Source: Cristatella mucedo (lineage: Eukaryota > Bryozoa > Phylactolaemata > Cristatellidae). From it: a DNA stretch of 62,000 nt. The position numbers were made by a program, and so were the translations under genes. Below are positions 1 through 14,200 of the stretch, one piece after another. The notes beneath the pieces were generated by a model. It was not told the DNA's origin. It did no database searches and saw nothing but the letters and a program-made list of their open reading frames with translations. How positions within the stretch are numbered: position 1 is the first letter of the stretch; each line of letters starts with the position of its first letter. The stretch spans positions 1-62,000 of the forward strand of contig WPIO01000155.1 in NCBI GenBank assembly GCA_009760855.2, read 5' to 3'.

Positions 1-45
1 TGAGTATTCTGAGGGCGCTTTATCAAGTGCATTATTATTATTACG
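1..45 (+). mobile_element. LINE-alpha 3' terminus (truncated by window edge)
   Basis: The sequence carries the right arm of the LINE-alpha 3' hairpin (TCTGAGGGCGCTTTATC) followed by AAGTGCATTATTATTATTA, the same tail seen at 54420-54475 and 35480-35530. Only the end of a copy lying mostly outside the window is visible. Confidence 0.8.
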
Positions 46-397
46 ATTGGGCTGTAGCAATGCCGTGTTTTGTTGTTGCCCCATTTGATCTTAAGGGGTC
101 AAGGGCAAGTGTGGCTGTTTTGAGATTATGGCACTGTCGTTGGATAATCCACTATCGCAATTTATAGCAGTGGTATATAAGTAACGGGCGAAAAAACTCC
201 GGGGAGTTATGTCGAGGACGCCGGGCTGGGCAGTCGCATACTGGCTCGTATAGGCGTCCATGTGAATAAACGTGTTTGAGCCCGGGCTTTGGGGTTCTGT
301 ATGGTATGGCGTACCTGCCGGCTAGAGACTGTCAGAAAGCGCAGCTTGTCATCTCCACGTTATTAGGGACTTACAGGCCAGGGCAAATAACTATACA
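46..397. other. no recognisable feature
   Basis: Intergenic sequence beyond the 3' end of P450 gene A. No ORF, repeat family or RNA gene was recognised. Confidence 0.4.
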
Positions 398-541
398 TAA
401 ATATAATCCAGTTATACAGCCCCCCTAAGAGAACTTAATCTCTATTCAGGTACTTTAGGTTTGCTTAGGGGCTCGAGCCCACGATCTTAGCCAGACCTTG
501 GTCGGGGCGAGCACTTTAACAGCTGGACCAAACGAGCTTGG
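398..541 (-). mobile_element. SINE-alpha copy (tRNA-derived SINE)
   Basis: Read on the minus strand it has a tRNA-like head (A box near TGGTCCAGCTGTTAAAG, B box GGGCTCGAGCCCC) and then the LINE-alpha-like tail around AGAGATTAAGTTCTCTTAGG with an AT-rich end. It is more diverged than the copy at 12525. Confidence 0.75.
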
Positions 542-2293
542 CAAATGCATTATGTAGTTCGGTGTAGCCGATTATATGGTCTGACTACAATCGCTAGCGA
601 TGGTGACATCCTAAAGTAGGTCCAACACAGCTCAGCAGTTTGCAAGCTGCTAGAACAGTACTGCCACAAGACACATAGCTCTGAATTCTAAGCAAGATTT
701 ATCCCTTGCCCGCCTCATTGTTTGGTCTGTCCCTCAGTCGAAGGGAAGTCTCTGGCTTTAGCTACTTACTTAACCTGCACTCCGACATTTGTGGAACTGC
801 TATTCTCTCAGATCCTTGTACATATCCGGAACTGTGGAACTTGCAACGGCAAGAGACCGACCAGTAAGTACCTCGGGGTCTCTATTTTTTCCAGACATGA
901 GAGATAATACATCATCGTGGTGGGACCATGTGACACCAAATGCCTACATAAAAATAGCACGTGTGCTTGTTTTTGAGCTGTAAATGAAAAAGTTCACACT
1001 CTGGGCACACCTGTAGTACGTCTGGCATAGCAGAGAACCCTGCCATTATCGTTATTAAGTTAACACCCACAGCAGCGGCAGTCATATTGTGAGGATATTT
1101 TGCATCTAAAAGTATTTTTAAGATATCTGATGGTATCTTAAAAGAGACTTAAAAAACTAATAATATTCAAGGTTTTATGAACGTTCATTTTCTTCCAATG
1201 ACAAGAAAGACATTGCTACCTGTAATCTACATATGAATTGTGTCAATGCGCTACTGAAGACAGATTTTTTCAAGGGGATTTGAGGTCAAAACAGAATATC
1301 AATGAACAAGCATGCTTGAATGACGCTGAGGGTCACAAAATAGCATTTTTTGAGTTATTGATGCATTGCATTTGGCATCCTCATAATCAAATTTTAAAGT
1401 TAAAAGTTAAGCCAAAATCAAGCCTTTCAACAGAATTTATCAGTCAAAGCATAGTACACTATAGCAAGAGGTAGTAGCGTGTGGCTCTGCCATACCAAAT
1501 AATTTTTGTCTTAAAGCTCAAGTGCTGCATGAAAATTAAATAGTCCAATTAAAGTGGGATGCTAAGACGACCAATGGCACTTCGTCTTAAATCCGATTTT
1601 CCGATCAAGCATGTAAAGGCCAGTTGCTTAAGTGCATACTTTCAAGAAACTTTGAAAAGCGGCTGCATAGATAGCGGTTGATAATTGGGCAGAAAATATC
1701 TTTAAGTTAGCATGATCCCCAATGTTTCTACCGCGGTCTTTTTAAGGCTGTCTTTTTTCAAAGGTCCACGAGCTGTCTGTTTGCATGCAGCAATTTTAAG
1801 CCAGCTAATGACAGTTTCCTATCTTAGGTTAGTAAGAGAACATGTTTATACTACACCTGTTAAAGTGTCTGCAGATGCTTGCTGTGGCAGACCTAAGACT
1901 CGAGGTTTACGAGGCTTTCATATACTGGTTGAGATTTTGAAGTTCTATATTGCACGAATTTTAATACCATGACTATCTTTCGACCATTTTATTATTCAAT
2001 ATTGTTTTACTCAAAAGCAATTACGATACAATTTTCGTGAACGTTAAATTTGACCATACCAACTAATGCCTCGTCGAGCCAATCAACATAGCAGCATGCT
2101 ACTGCTGGATATTCTTAATTAAAATTAGATCAGTACAAAAACAGTGCTGCGTGTATTTAGTCAACTTACAGAAATATGGCGAACAGGTTGTGTTAATTAA
2201 TTAAACATTCATAGAAGAAACAAAAATTCATGCGGATACCCATTCCACACTGACTACAATGGCTTACATGTCAGACATTTATAACTAATCAAT
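542..2293. other. 3' flank of P450 gene A; no further gene seen
   Basis: About 1.75 kb of AT-rich sequence. The ORFs here are short, lack domains and have no plausible splice context. I recognise no repeat family. The first few hundred bases next to 2294 should be the 3' UTR of gene A. Confidence 0.4.
1988..1993 (-). terminator. possible poly(A) signal of P450 gene A
   Basis: AATAAA on the minus strand about 300 nt past the gene A stop codon. It is the first canonical hexamer I find on that strand. No cDNA evidence, so only a candidate. Confidence 0.25.
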
Positions 2294-5200
2294 TTACTTC
2301 CTGGGCGATGCCATAAAGAAGCACTCTGGCACATCAAGCACAAGTGACATCCTGTAGGTCCTTGGGTCTGGGTCTGGAGCTGGTCGGGCTTCATCCTTCT
2401 TTAGAGTGAATCGTTGCAGAAGTGACACAATCAGAAGGAATACCCGAGCCAGGGCGAACTGCTCCCCGGGACACGATCGACGGCCGGCGCCAAAAGCGAG
2501 GAAGCTGTAAATATAAGGACTTTACTGACACAAGGACGGAGCAAGTTCAAAACTATTCCATAATAAGAATGTGCCTTTTTATCTTGCCATAGCGTAGGGG
2601 TATGAGCGTTGATCTGAGTTAAAGTGAAGTCTACCAGCCTCTTCCTTGCTAGCAGGAGCACATCCAACAAATTGTAAGTAAATTGGGTTTCCGAAAATCA
2701 CTTTGCTCACTTAGTTCTGCTGGGATGATCGTGACTGCGTATTTTTCCTTGCTCGTCAAGGAATCTTTCCGGTCGAAACTCGAATGGCTTCGGGTAGATC
2801 TGTTCATTGTGGTGAACGTCCCAACTGTTGATTATAACCTGCCATAACAATGAAAACAGACATATGCGTCTCCAGCGTTTCGCGATGCTTTCTTGCGACT
2901 TTTTGAGCGGCATTGATTATGCATTACATTAAGAGGTGATGGAAATTACAAATGGCCAGTATGGCAGAGAATGCTACTTACTCTAGTGCTTGCAGGAATA
3001 AAATATCCTCCAACGGATGTGTCTTTCAGAGTCATGTGTGGAAGCATCAATGGTGCGATGGAAGTGTATCTCAGCAGTTCAAGAATAAACGCTTCAGTGA
3101 ACGGCATTGATGACCTGGATAGAAAATTCTCTCTACATCTATCTGCCGAGATGAAAATCGTGAAGGCTATCTATGTAGGATTGATTTATGTGTGCTCGCA
3201 TAGCATACATCCGAGTATTTATAACTTGAATGGATAAACTAAAACCGACAAAATGCTATCCACTGCCCTAGAAATTTTGGTGCAACTGCAACGTAAAAAG
3301 CAAAAACTATTTCTTGCTTGATATCCGTCAACCATCTTCAGGATAAACGTTTGCAAAATCCCTGTTGTTAAAGAAGTGTGAGTTAACCAGCATAAGACTC
3401 ATTTAAGCTTATGAAAAATCGCAGCAATTAAGAATGTGGTTCCCCTTTAGTTTATTTCTTGAGCAGCAACTATGTGACGCGGGTCCATATGAATAGCGTT
3501 TACCTGTGCTTAATTGAGGGTTCGTCGTTTCTAATGGTACAGTCGATCTCCTGCTGTATCCTAGTCTGAAGCTCGGAGTGTTTCAACAAAATAAGATATG
3601 CGGCTTGCAGAGTGTTCAAAGATGTCTCTGTACCTGAAATTAAACTAACGATTTTGCAGTGACTCGGTTGGTGTATGCTAGAGCACTGTGCTAGAACTAT
3701 GAAAGTAATAGAACATCTGCAGTGACAATTGGCTTAAACTAAAAGAGCGGGTTCTACAATCTTTTGATGTAGCAACGGTCTCGAAGTTGACAATCTGATG
3801 CCTTTGGAGACTCAAGCTCATTGGTTAGCTCTTAAATGACCCCAATATGATGGTCTGTAAAAATCCCTAGATTTCAACTGCTGCCTACAAAAAAAAACTC
3901 AGACCACTCAGCAGATGTGGCCCACGTTACTTGCAACGGACAGGTCACATAAAATAGGAAACCTATATATGTGGTTGCGAGTCTCGATTTATTAAACGGA
4001 ATTGCAAAAAACCTTATGCCTTTCTTCAGGTAACTCAATCACGCTGACTGGAATATCCCTCTTCCAGGTTCAGAGCTCACCGATATTTTGCCACCAGCAA
4101 GGCGACTAGCACAAGACCGCAAAGACAATGCTCAATGTGTTAATAATGATAGCCGATGCTCAAGAAATAGCGATGAAGCCCTTATCTTCTGAAGCACCGC
4201 TAGAAGGTTTTAGGCAAATTAAGAAGCCGATTCAACAGCCTTATTACTATCCCGGTGGCGGACGAGCCTTAGCGGCTATCCCTCCGCCCTGCTTGCAATA
4301 GACAAAGCAGATCTCGCGGCAGGAATAGAACCCACGTCAAACGGGTCATGCAGTGCGAGCGCCTTACCCTTGAGCAAAGACCTCGATGAATCGGAAGGAC
4401 AGCGGAAATCTGTAGCAGTAAAGAGCGCCAACAACTCAAGATTAAGATTTCATGTCCGCAGCCTTGAGACGCCTCTATTCGGAAATGGCGGAGGGTATCT
4501 GGGGTCCAAAAATAACAATTGCCCACGACAACTCTTACGGTGGACTGAGCACATCATAACTACCTAAAGCTGTGCGTACACTATCGATTTCCCTGATTAT
4601 AATGCCAAATTTTCTGATATGAGTTCGTTTGCACTAGCAATTCAGAAACATTTAGGGTTCTGCTAGTAAAGGGAGCTTCCCCGGGAAGCCACGGTGTTGC
4701 CTGTGACTGCGAAAGCGAGGCTCTGCGTAAGGGTCTGCAGTAATTCACGTCTCGGGTGAGTTCGTCGCTGCAGTCATCATTGTAGGCGAGTATGAGAAGA
4801 ATGAAAACTAAATAAATGTATGCATTTAAAAAAATGTATTTTGGAAAAGTGCTTAGGGCTAAGCGATCGTCGACGTCGTTTCAAACGGACCGCGAAACTT
4901 CTGACTGATGATAGAAGTATGCTGCATACACTTTCCCTTAACGGTGCTAGTCTCTGCCGCCGCTCACTGAACACTGACGACGCCTGAACGGGGCAGGCAG
5001 CTCGAGTGATCAGATTTCTCTAATCTCATTTCAATTTTGTGCGCAGGAAATCATTTTTTCCTCATAATTGGTAATTTCAGCATTCATCTTGATAACTTAT
5101 CTGATGCATTCTGAGCCGAATTTAATAATAATAATGATAATACACTTGGTAAAGCGGCCTCAGAGAATTCAATCTCTTTCTAGACGCTTTGCATTAGTAC

Positions 5201-8200
5201 CTTGACTGACTTATTGTGTCTTGTGGCTCATGTGAGTGGCCCTACCCATAATAAGGGTCACACATTCGACCAAATTTTTTCGTACAACAGCACTCTATCA
5301 TCACTTATTCCCTAACGTTGCCTCTCAGACCACATACAGACCTCGTTCAGTCTATAATGTGTGCAATCCTCCGCCTCATCTAAAATCACACCAGGAATTG
5401 AAAAAACTAACGCACAAAATTGACCCTGCCAACATATCTGCTGTCGAATCTGCACGAAATCTATGTATGCTGTTCCAAAGTAACCATTCATGAGGCGACC
5501 GCGCTCATCAGCTCCACGGGCAATGTTTCCTACTTTCAGCTAAATAAAAATTGCTAAAATTTGGTTTTTAGATAGGGATACCACATCTAAATTGATACAT
5601 GCATTTGTGATATTCCATCTTGACTTCTGTACATCAATAATTGCTTAATAATAATAATCAAAATAAATTTGATAAAATACTCTCAGAGAACTCAATATCT
5701 GTCTTGGTCCTTTATATTTCTGCAAAAGAAGCACGATTGAATAGTTAGTAGCGGAATACTCAATAAACGACTGGAGCAATATGATTAGGGGTAACCTGTA
5801 TAGGGTAAGCATGCAAGTATGCTTAGTGGCAGCATACACAGTGTCAGCACGAATAAGCACATACAGGACAAATGAAAGGGACTCACTAAATGCTGTCATA
5901 AATGAGTGTGCTATTAATTTCTTTTTAAATGTAGTCAAATTAGGGGATGTTGTGACGGAAGTCGGGAGTGAGTTCCAGGCTTTGGGAGCATAGGAACTAA
6001 AGGTATGTGCTCCAAAGGATCTGATGTTCGTTAGAGGTATAAATAAACGATTAGATTCCGAAAAGAGAGTGGTGCAGTTATTAGCCTGGTGGGGCAGTAG
6101 ATCTGATAGGTAGAAAGGAAGCACGAATCGAATGTTTAGTGGTTGCATTCCCAATAAACAACAAGAATAACATGGTTAGGGGTGACATGCCTAGGGTCAG
6201 CATGCAAGTCTGGTTAGTGGCAGCATGCACAGTGTCAGCACGCATAAGCTCATCAAGGGCGAATAAAAGGGACCCACAAAATGCTGTAATAAATATCAGT
6301 GTTTTTAGTTTGTTTTAAATGTGGTTAAGTAATAAGATGTGGTGGTTCAAGTCGTTAATGAGTTCCAGACTTTGGGAGCATACGAACTAAACGTATGGTC
6401 TCCAAAGGATGTGCTGTTTGTACGAGGTGTAGTAAACAGTTGGATTCCGAAAAGCTAGTTTTCTTATGTCAGCCTGATTTGGGAGTAGATCTTACAGGTA
6501 GGCTGGAGCCAAAGAAAGAACGGACTTAAAAATGAGTGAGAAAACCTTGAAGTCGATGCGTTGCTTAGGGGAGCCAGTGCAGTGTAGTTTGAGTGTATGC
6601 CGGCTCCTCTGATGAGCCTGTGATGTGGCATGGACACAGGCAGGTAACCCACTGGTGGCCAGATGGTGGATTCACCATCTGGGTCTGCCGGTGTACAGCT
6701 GTGGTCCGCCTGTGATGTGGTATATACACAGGCCAGTAACCTGCTGGTGGTGACATGGTGGACCGGAGGAGTGGAGGAAGGGGACTCGAGTGTCAGAAGG
6801 GGGTGAAGGCAGTCGTGCGTCTTGCTGCTCCGTGCCTTGTGCAATAAACCGTTGGCGTTGTTCTGGGCCAGCGTTCTGTATGCCGAACAACATGCAGGTC
6901 AGCAAGAATTGATAAAATGTTTGAACTGCGAAGCTCACGACAGACAAGCCAAGCTGCAACGTTGTGCACTACCTGTAAGTGCCTAATTTCACAGGCCTGT
7001 AGACCGGTAAGTAGTGAGTTGCAAAAGTCAAGACGAGCGATGACAAATTCGTGAACCAATTTAGATGTGGTATCCCTGTCCAGACAAGCCCGCATTTTAG
7101 CAATGTTATGCAGCTGAAAGTAGGTAGAGTTGACTGAGGTACTGATGTGGTCGTCTAATGAAAGGTTACTTTGAAATATGACACCTAGATTTCATGCAGA
7201 TTCAACAGGAGATGTGCTGCAGAGCCGATTTAGAGCGTCAGTATTTCCAATTTCTGAATCACACTTAGTTTGCCCATAACTAGGAAATTGATTTTACCAT
7301 CATTTATTTTCAGAAAGTTTGCTGCTATCCCTGTGGATGTCATCAATTCATGCAGGAAGAGAGTTGAGAGAATTCAACATGCTGGAGTGCTGGGAGGGAT
7401 CAAAACACAGGTACAGTTGAGTGTCATGAGCATAGATGTGAAAGTTGTGCTTGGCAATCACATCGGCAAGAGGGAGAGTACAAGCCGTGAAGAGAACGTG
7501 ACCAAGCACGGAGCCCTGAGGAACCCCATATTTCAGAGGTGCCTCGGATGATCTTTCTCAACTGGAGTCTCCCACTGAGATAGGACCTGAACTATTGCAA
7601 TTGAGTGAAAGTGGTGACCACGCGAGGTATTGGCGCTCAAGAAGGACTTGGTGATCTACCGGTCTGTGCAATCAGGAGCTTACAGCTGGTGCGAAACTCT
7701 GCAGCTAGCTTTCTCTATCGCCGGACTGTCAAAGTTACCACATCACACCACTTCTAGCCAACCAACACTGGCTCACAGTAAAACATAGGATCGACCTCAA
7801 AGTTCTATTACTCACTTTGTGGCCCCTAATTTATTTGCTCCAGGCAACCTATAAAATCTACTCACCCACCAGGCTCAGCATAGCACCACCAGCTTATCGG
7901 AATCTAATCATTTACCTATCCCTCGTACGAACCTCAAATTCTTTGGAGACCGTGTCTTTAGTTTGGATGCTTCCAAAGCCTGGAATTCACTTCCGACTGG
8001 CATTACGACAGGCTGCAACCTGATATTTAAAAAAGCTAAAGACATAACTAGTTATCAAAGCAATTAATGGAGCCAGATGATTTGTCCTTTGTGTCCTGTG
8101 AGTGCTGACAGTGTGCATGCCGCCGCTGACCATATATGCCTGCCGACTTTGAAGGTGTCACCTCTAACCGTTCGATGCTGATCGTTATTGAGCATGCTAC

Positions 8201-11200
8201 CACTAATCATTCGATCACGCTTTCTTTTAATGCAAATGCAAAGTGCCTGTAAATAGATTATCTGAGGACGCTAAAAAAATGTATTGTAATTACATTATTG
8301 TTGTTAGAGTTTGTCTACACAATGAAGTGTTCTTTTGAGCAAATACATCTTATTTAGTTTCGAATACCTTTATAACCAAATCGTTAGTTTTACTTTACAA
8401 AACCCATAGCTTTAGTGTAAGCAGATGCTGGCGTTGATTATATATATATATATATATATATATGACTTATTAAGTGAACAAGTTAATACTTTCCAAATTT
8501 TTCTCTTCACTTGTGAGCCCAGTTTCAAGACCAAGTGATTCTGTTATTGTATTATTTATGTACGGGATTATGGATGGATCTTCTTATTGATTGTATTTAT
8601 GTGTAAATATTTTGGCCCAGATATTCAGTGATGACTCACCAGCTGCAAATATTTCCAGCAAATACGAGACGATTTGCTCATCATTCCACGTTATGTGAGA
8701 TATCACGTCCGACCCATTCTGACTTCTGGAGATGAGATCATCAATGAGGCCTCTACTATTTGAAGGATCGAAGGATTCCTGAAAAAATGACATGCAAATT
8801 AGCGTCGCCACGTGACCCACGAAATTTGTTGAGAAAGCCGCAGACATAAGCTCACCCGTTCTCGCTTGACTCTCTCCAAAAAAACGGTATCCCGAAGAGT
8901 CTCGAGCCGCCGGAGATTCTCCATTCCTTTAGAAAACAAGCCTGTAAACCTGAGCCATGGATATGTGTCCAACTCCTTTCCAGAGGAATTTATACAAGCG
9001 TTATCCATCACGTCTTGATTCATTTGCCTGATGGATTTGACTAAGGGATGATTGTTAGCATAGCGTTCACCATACGCCTAAAACATTTATGAACTTTTTT
9101 AGGATACATTAAACGAACTGCATATATAATGCATCTCAGCAGAAAAAGAAAAACTTGTCTTTTAATAACAGCCGACACAACTTTGAAGATAAATTCCTCA
9201 TAAACAGCTTTTCATAGTCAGACGAATATTGCTTGTTGCTTCACAAACTCGGATAAACATAACTCAAACATTGCTTCTCGATAAGTTGTCAGTTCTACAA
9301 AGCTATGTTTACATGCATCTTCAGTCAACTTAGAAATGATTATTGCAATTTCATTGCTTGGTTGGGCCTTTAGTTCTGAACCATTCTAAGAAGCCGATTT
9401 TGGCAATACTGTCAAGAATTCGGTGTTCAAAAAGTACCGCTATTCTTGGATACCACTAACAACTCGATCGCGTTTCCTTTGCAGCATATGTAAAGCACCT
9501 AGAAAGAGATTGAGTTCTCTGAGGGGGATTTATTGAGTGCATTATTATTATTGTTATTATTGGATAAAGGGGAAAGATCCACTAATGAACACCGTTTAGC
9601 CAAGACATCAGAATCCACTATGTTTTGTAAGATAGTGATCACAACGTTGTCTACGAGAAATTCCTTATACCCTATGCTCTAACGCTTGATGTATTGACAA
9701 CTAAGTTTTAGGATTTTAGTAATATTGTTTAGCTGAGAGCACATAAAAAGCTGGAACAGAACTCACTCATGGCAATTATAATTTTTTCAAGTCTAATTAC
9801 TAAACAAAGAAGAACGACATTCTGCAACGAGGCAATACAAGTTTATTAAACAGATTTGCCATGCCTATTAGTAATGCATGTTAGCTTGTGCATGCTTGAA
9901 ACCATGCATTTCACTATCTTTTTTTGCGATGATACTAATTATTTATATGATACATCTGTACAGCGCACTCGGTGAGCTGAGTCACTTTCTAGGCACTAAA
10001 CATCTCCTGCAAAGGAAGCATGATCGAATTATTAGTGGCAACATGCACAATGTCATCTAGTATGACATGGCTAGAGGTGACGTGCAAAGTATCAACATAC
10101 GAAAAATGGTTATTGATAGCATGCCCAATATCAGAACGCAAAAGCGCACAAAGGACTATTCGGAAGGACCTACTAACTGCTGTAATAAACAGGTGTCTTT
10201 TAAGATTATTTTTTAAATGCTCTCATATTATTAAATGTCGTGACGTCAGCTGTGAGTCAGTTCCAAGAATTGCCAGCAAACAGACTAAAGGCACGGTCTT
10301 CAATGGAAATTAAGTTGCGGCGATTCAGTGTTCACGACGGTCAAGCTTTGCAGAAGAGTTTTGTTCAACTTCGAATGCTTTATTGCACTGTCTCAAAAGC
10401 TGCTGGCGGTAATCAGCCGAAGTCAAATTAGCACTGCAATTCACTTCATCGCTTTCCTCAACATGAAAGGATATCCATATTTATAACCAGGCCAGTATTA
10501 GGGAAAATGGCAGCGACAGCAGTGAGTAAGCGCCTTGATATAGTATAGTAGTATAATAGTTATAACAGCACATTTGCATAGCGCCCGCAGAGAGCTGAGT
10601 CTCTCTGTAGGAAATTAGGAAATGCTGCATAGGAAGCATGATAAAAAATCTTCGGTGGTAAATTCCTCAAGCAACAGGCATAGTGTAACCAGGTAAATGC
10701 ACACGAACGACGAATCACAAGGACCGACCAAATGCTCTAGTAAACAGGTACATTGCAAGCTTCTTTTTAAATTTCGTTGTGTCAGGGGTTGTTGTGACAT
10801 GCGTCTTTAGTGAGTATTACGCTTACGGAGCGTAGAAATTAAAGTCGCGGCCTACAGCGGTTTTGGTGTTCGTATTAGGTACGGCTGTAAGATTCGAGTC
10901 AGAACAGCAGGCTGTACGACTCTTCGTCTGGTGGGTGAGTATTACTGATACGTAGGCTGGAGAAGGAGAATAAAGAATCTAAAAGTAAGTGACAGAACCT
11001 TGAAAGTCGATGGGCTGCTTGATTGAGAGCCAGTGCAGGTCGGCAAGAAGTAGTGCGATGTGTAGGCAACTGCCACGCTCCCGACAGATGAGCCTAGCTG
11101 CAGAGTTTTGCACCAACTGTAAGCCACCTGATTGCACAGGCAGGGAGGCCAGCAAGCAGTGAGTTAGAAAACTACTACGAAAATGATGTAATGTATCTCC

Positions 11201-14200
11201 GCCTGTAACTCCACAAAGTCATAAAGACCATGTGGGTGTTACGCAGGAGAGTTTTGTATAGCGCACTCACAGCCTAAGCGGCTTTCGGTACGCATCGGTA
11301 ACCAACAGACTTCGTCTCACGCAACAAAGAAAAAGTGGTAAGCAAAGCAGAGTCAGGTGAGCAGTTGAGGTAGTAGCATAGAAGTAGCAGCTGAGGACCG
11401 CTGAAAAGGATGTGCCATAGCCGGCAGTAGCAGAGTAGTTGTCGTTGCGTAAGATTTGTGGAAGCAAGTTCCACAGTCTAGGACCTGCAGAGCTAAATCT
11501 TCTATCGCCAACGGTCTTTAAGCGGAGGAATGGGACAGCTAATTTATTGTCCACACAGGAGACCTGAGGGCGCGAACAGGCTGAAACTGATGCATTATTA
11601 TGGGATCAAAAAAGCGAACAAAAAAGCATACAGTAAACCTTCTGCCCAGCTAGATGCTGCTGCTGATTGTCAAGTTTTCAACACCAGACAGATCTGACGA
11701 GTGGAGTTGCATCGCCATTAACAATGGTATTTCGCACCTCTGCCGTTAGCAGCTTCGGCGACCAGCTACCAGAACTGCCATATCCCAGGCTGCCATGCAG
11801 ATATTGCACGGAAACAAACTAGTACAGAAGCAGATATCTGTGGCAGGTTTTCTATGAATCAACTCGATTAGCTACGCCTCTAACCAACCTAAAATCCTAT
11901 AGGGGTCATCTTTTTAGTTCGGCATTGCCCAACTTGAACTTACTCTAGACTGACGCCAAAACACCCCCAGGTTTAATGAGATTTATGAGAAAATAGCTAA
12001 AAAGTTCAACTTTCTTCATAAAATTCGCTAGTTTTTATAGTAGCATAGCATTAAAATTTTCTAGTAAATTGACCTTCGTATGCTGTTGTGCTAACGCTAT
12101 GCATTTTCTCACTAACCATATTGCTTCATTTGCAGCATATATAAAGTGCCTACACGAGATTTACTTCTGTAAACGTGTTATACAAATTTATTTTATTCTA
12201 AATATTATCCTCACCAATTTTTTACCATGCGCATGCATTTCTTATATTATTTACTTTGATTTTTTATTTATTTACCTTCCACTTCTTTGTGCAATTTAAT
12301 TTAGACCATCCTTTCATTTCTTATACTGGTGAATGAGTGATGAAAAGAAGCTCACATGCTTTAAAAATCACAGCTCAGAGTCAATAACTTTGTAGGTACG
12401 ATTATTTTAGAATTATTCATGTGATCAATAGTATAAACTAGAAGTAATGCATCGTACCACACGGCTAACATCTTTAGCTGAGGGAGCTAAGTGATATTAG
12501 GTAAATGCATTTCGGAGAACATATCGATAAATATAAATATAATTCATTTATATAGCGCCCCAAGAGAACTTAATCTCTATTCAGGCGCTTCACATATGCC
12601 TCGGGGCTCGAGCCCACGACCTCAGTCAGACCTTGGTCGGGGCGAGCACCTTAACCGCTTGACCAAACCAGCTCGGAAATGACAGCTGAAGTGATCAAAA
12701 TGCTTATTGGCTCGACTAAATACAAATACGCACACAAGTTACTTTTATTCTCAGTAGATGCATGAATGAATTGTCCCTTTTGTGATAATGCCTACTGAAC
12801 TAGTTAAGGTTATTATAAAATTAATGGGAGCTCTTTCTTGTCGATTTATTTAAAGGTCATAGCAACAGACTTAATCACCTCGGGTTCTACGAAAATATTT
12901 TGTTCAGATGATATATTTTAATTTTGACCATTAATCAGGGCAGCTTGATCGAAGAAAACCTAAACAGATGTTAATTTCGGATTGGCTAGCCAGGTATAAG
13001 ACAGGGTAACCCTCGAAAAACCGTTAAGCCCCCAAATGCCGCTTTTCAAAGCACTTGATCATAGAAAACAGATGTGTTTTATTTCTCACCCTTGAACCTT
13101 CAAGCAGTTTTTAAAAAAGCTTTAGCTGATTTAGCAATCTCGTCTAGCGTTTATAAACAGCGACTAGCAGTGCTTTGCTTTTACCAATTCCGAAATTGTG
13201 TGCTAGTTTTTCTGATGTGCCCAAGCTATGAGCATTTCAAAATTCCACAGCTCATCCATCTAATGAAATTGGAAGCGTTTATGAACAATACCTTCGAACC
13301 AGCTATTTTCACCTTAACTTGCACTCTCTGTCACAGCCACAGCTGCTCGTAATTGTTTCTTACTCATTTAGACATATTAATAACTATACCGTAAGCGAGA
13401 TGTGCAAACTTAAAAGGGTTGAGCTGTATTGCCTGAAACAGAAGAGGTAGCAGTTTCAATATATATGAGACTCAGTTGGAGATTGTCTATGCAGTTTGAT
13501 CTATAGTAAGGCGTCACGTGGTCTTTAGGCAATACATTTAAGTGGCCGTAGTAAGTACTACTTTTTTTAATGGCGTTGATTTTTGTGTGTATTTGCTTGG
13601 ATTAAATTGACCATGCGTGGGTGTAAGCAGTTCGGTGTTCCATGCTATGTCGAGAAGGACATGGTATTGATCTAAGTGCATCTGGCGTAGCACAACTAGG
13701 GGTCAGTTCCAGCCTCATTCACTGAGAATAGATGTTGCTCTTTATTTAGGCATCTCGGCATCTTTCTGTCAATTTCCGACTTCATGCAAGCGATAGGAGC
13801 GGCTCCCACACTACTGAACCTGCAGTAAAAATAAATAACAAATGCTAGCTGATTCAACAGCCTCTTTCGTTTAGCAACAGAGGAGAGCCTTCACGGCTAT
13901 CAGAACCGCTTGCAGCGGCAATAAAGGATCGCTCACTGCAGGATTCAAACCGACGACCTCGGGATCGAGGTCATGAAAGACTTACCTAGTGTGCTACCAG
14001 GGCTACCAGCATTAACGTCGCCCATGTGCAAGAAGTCTACATGTTTGCGGCGAGCTGCATAGTTAGGTCTAACATATAGTTCAACAACCTGCAGACTTTT
14101 GAAAGTGCATAGTTTACTTGGATAGCTTGCAAAGGCTGCGAAATACTATTCACAGGACTCAACAAAATGTGGGTGGAGCATGCGTGTTTTAGTCAGGTTA

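Noticed and set aside
12525-12678. tRNA gene candidates at the SINE heads (also 60237-60420, 18252-18425)
   Set aside because: Internal promoter boxes are present, but the sequences do not fold into a full cloverleaf by eye and all copies share SINE bodies and tails.
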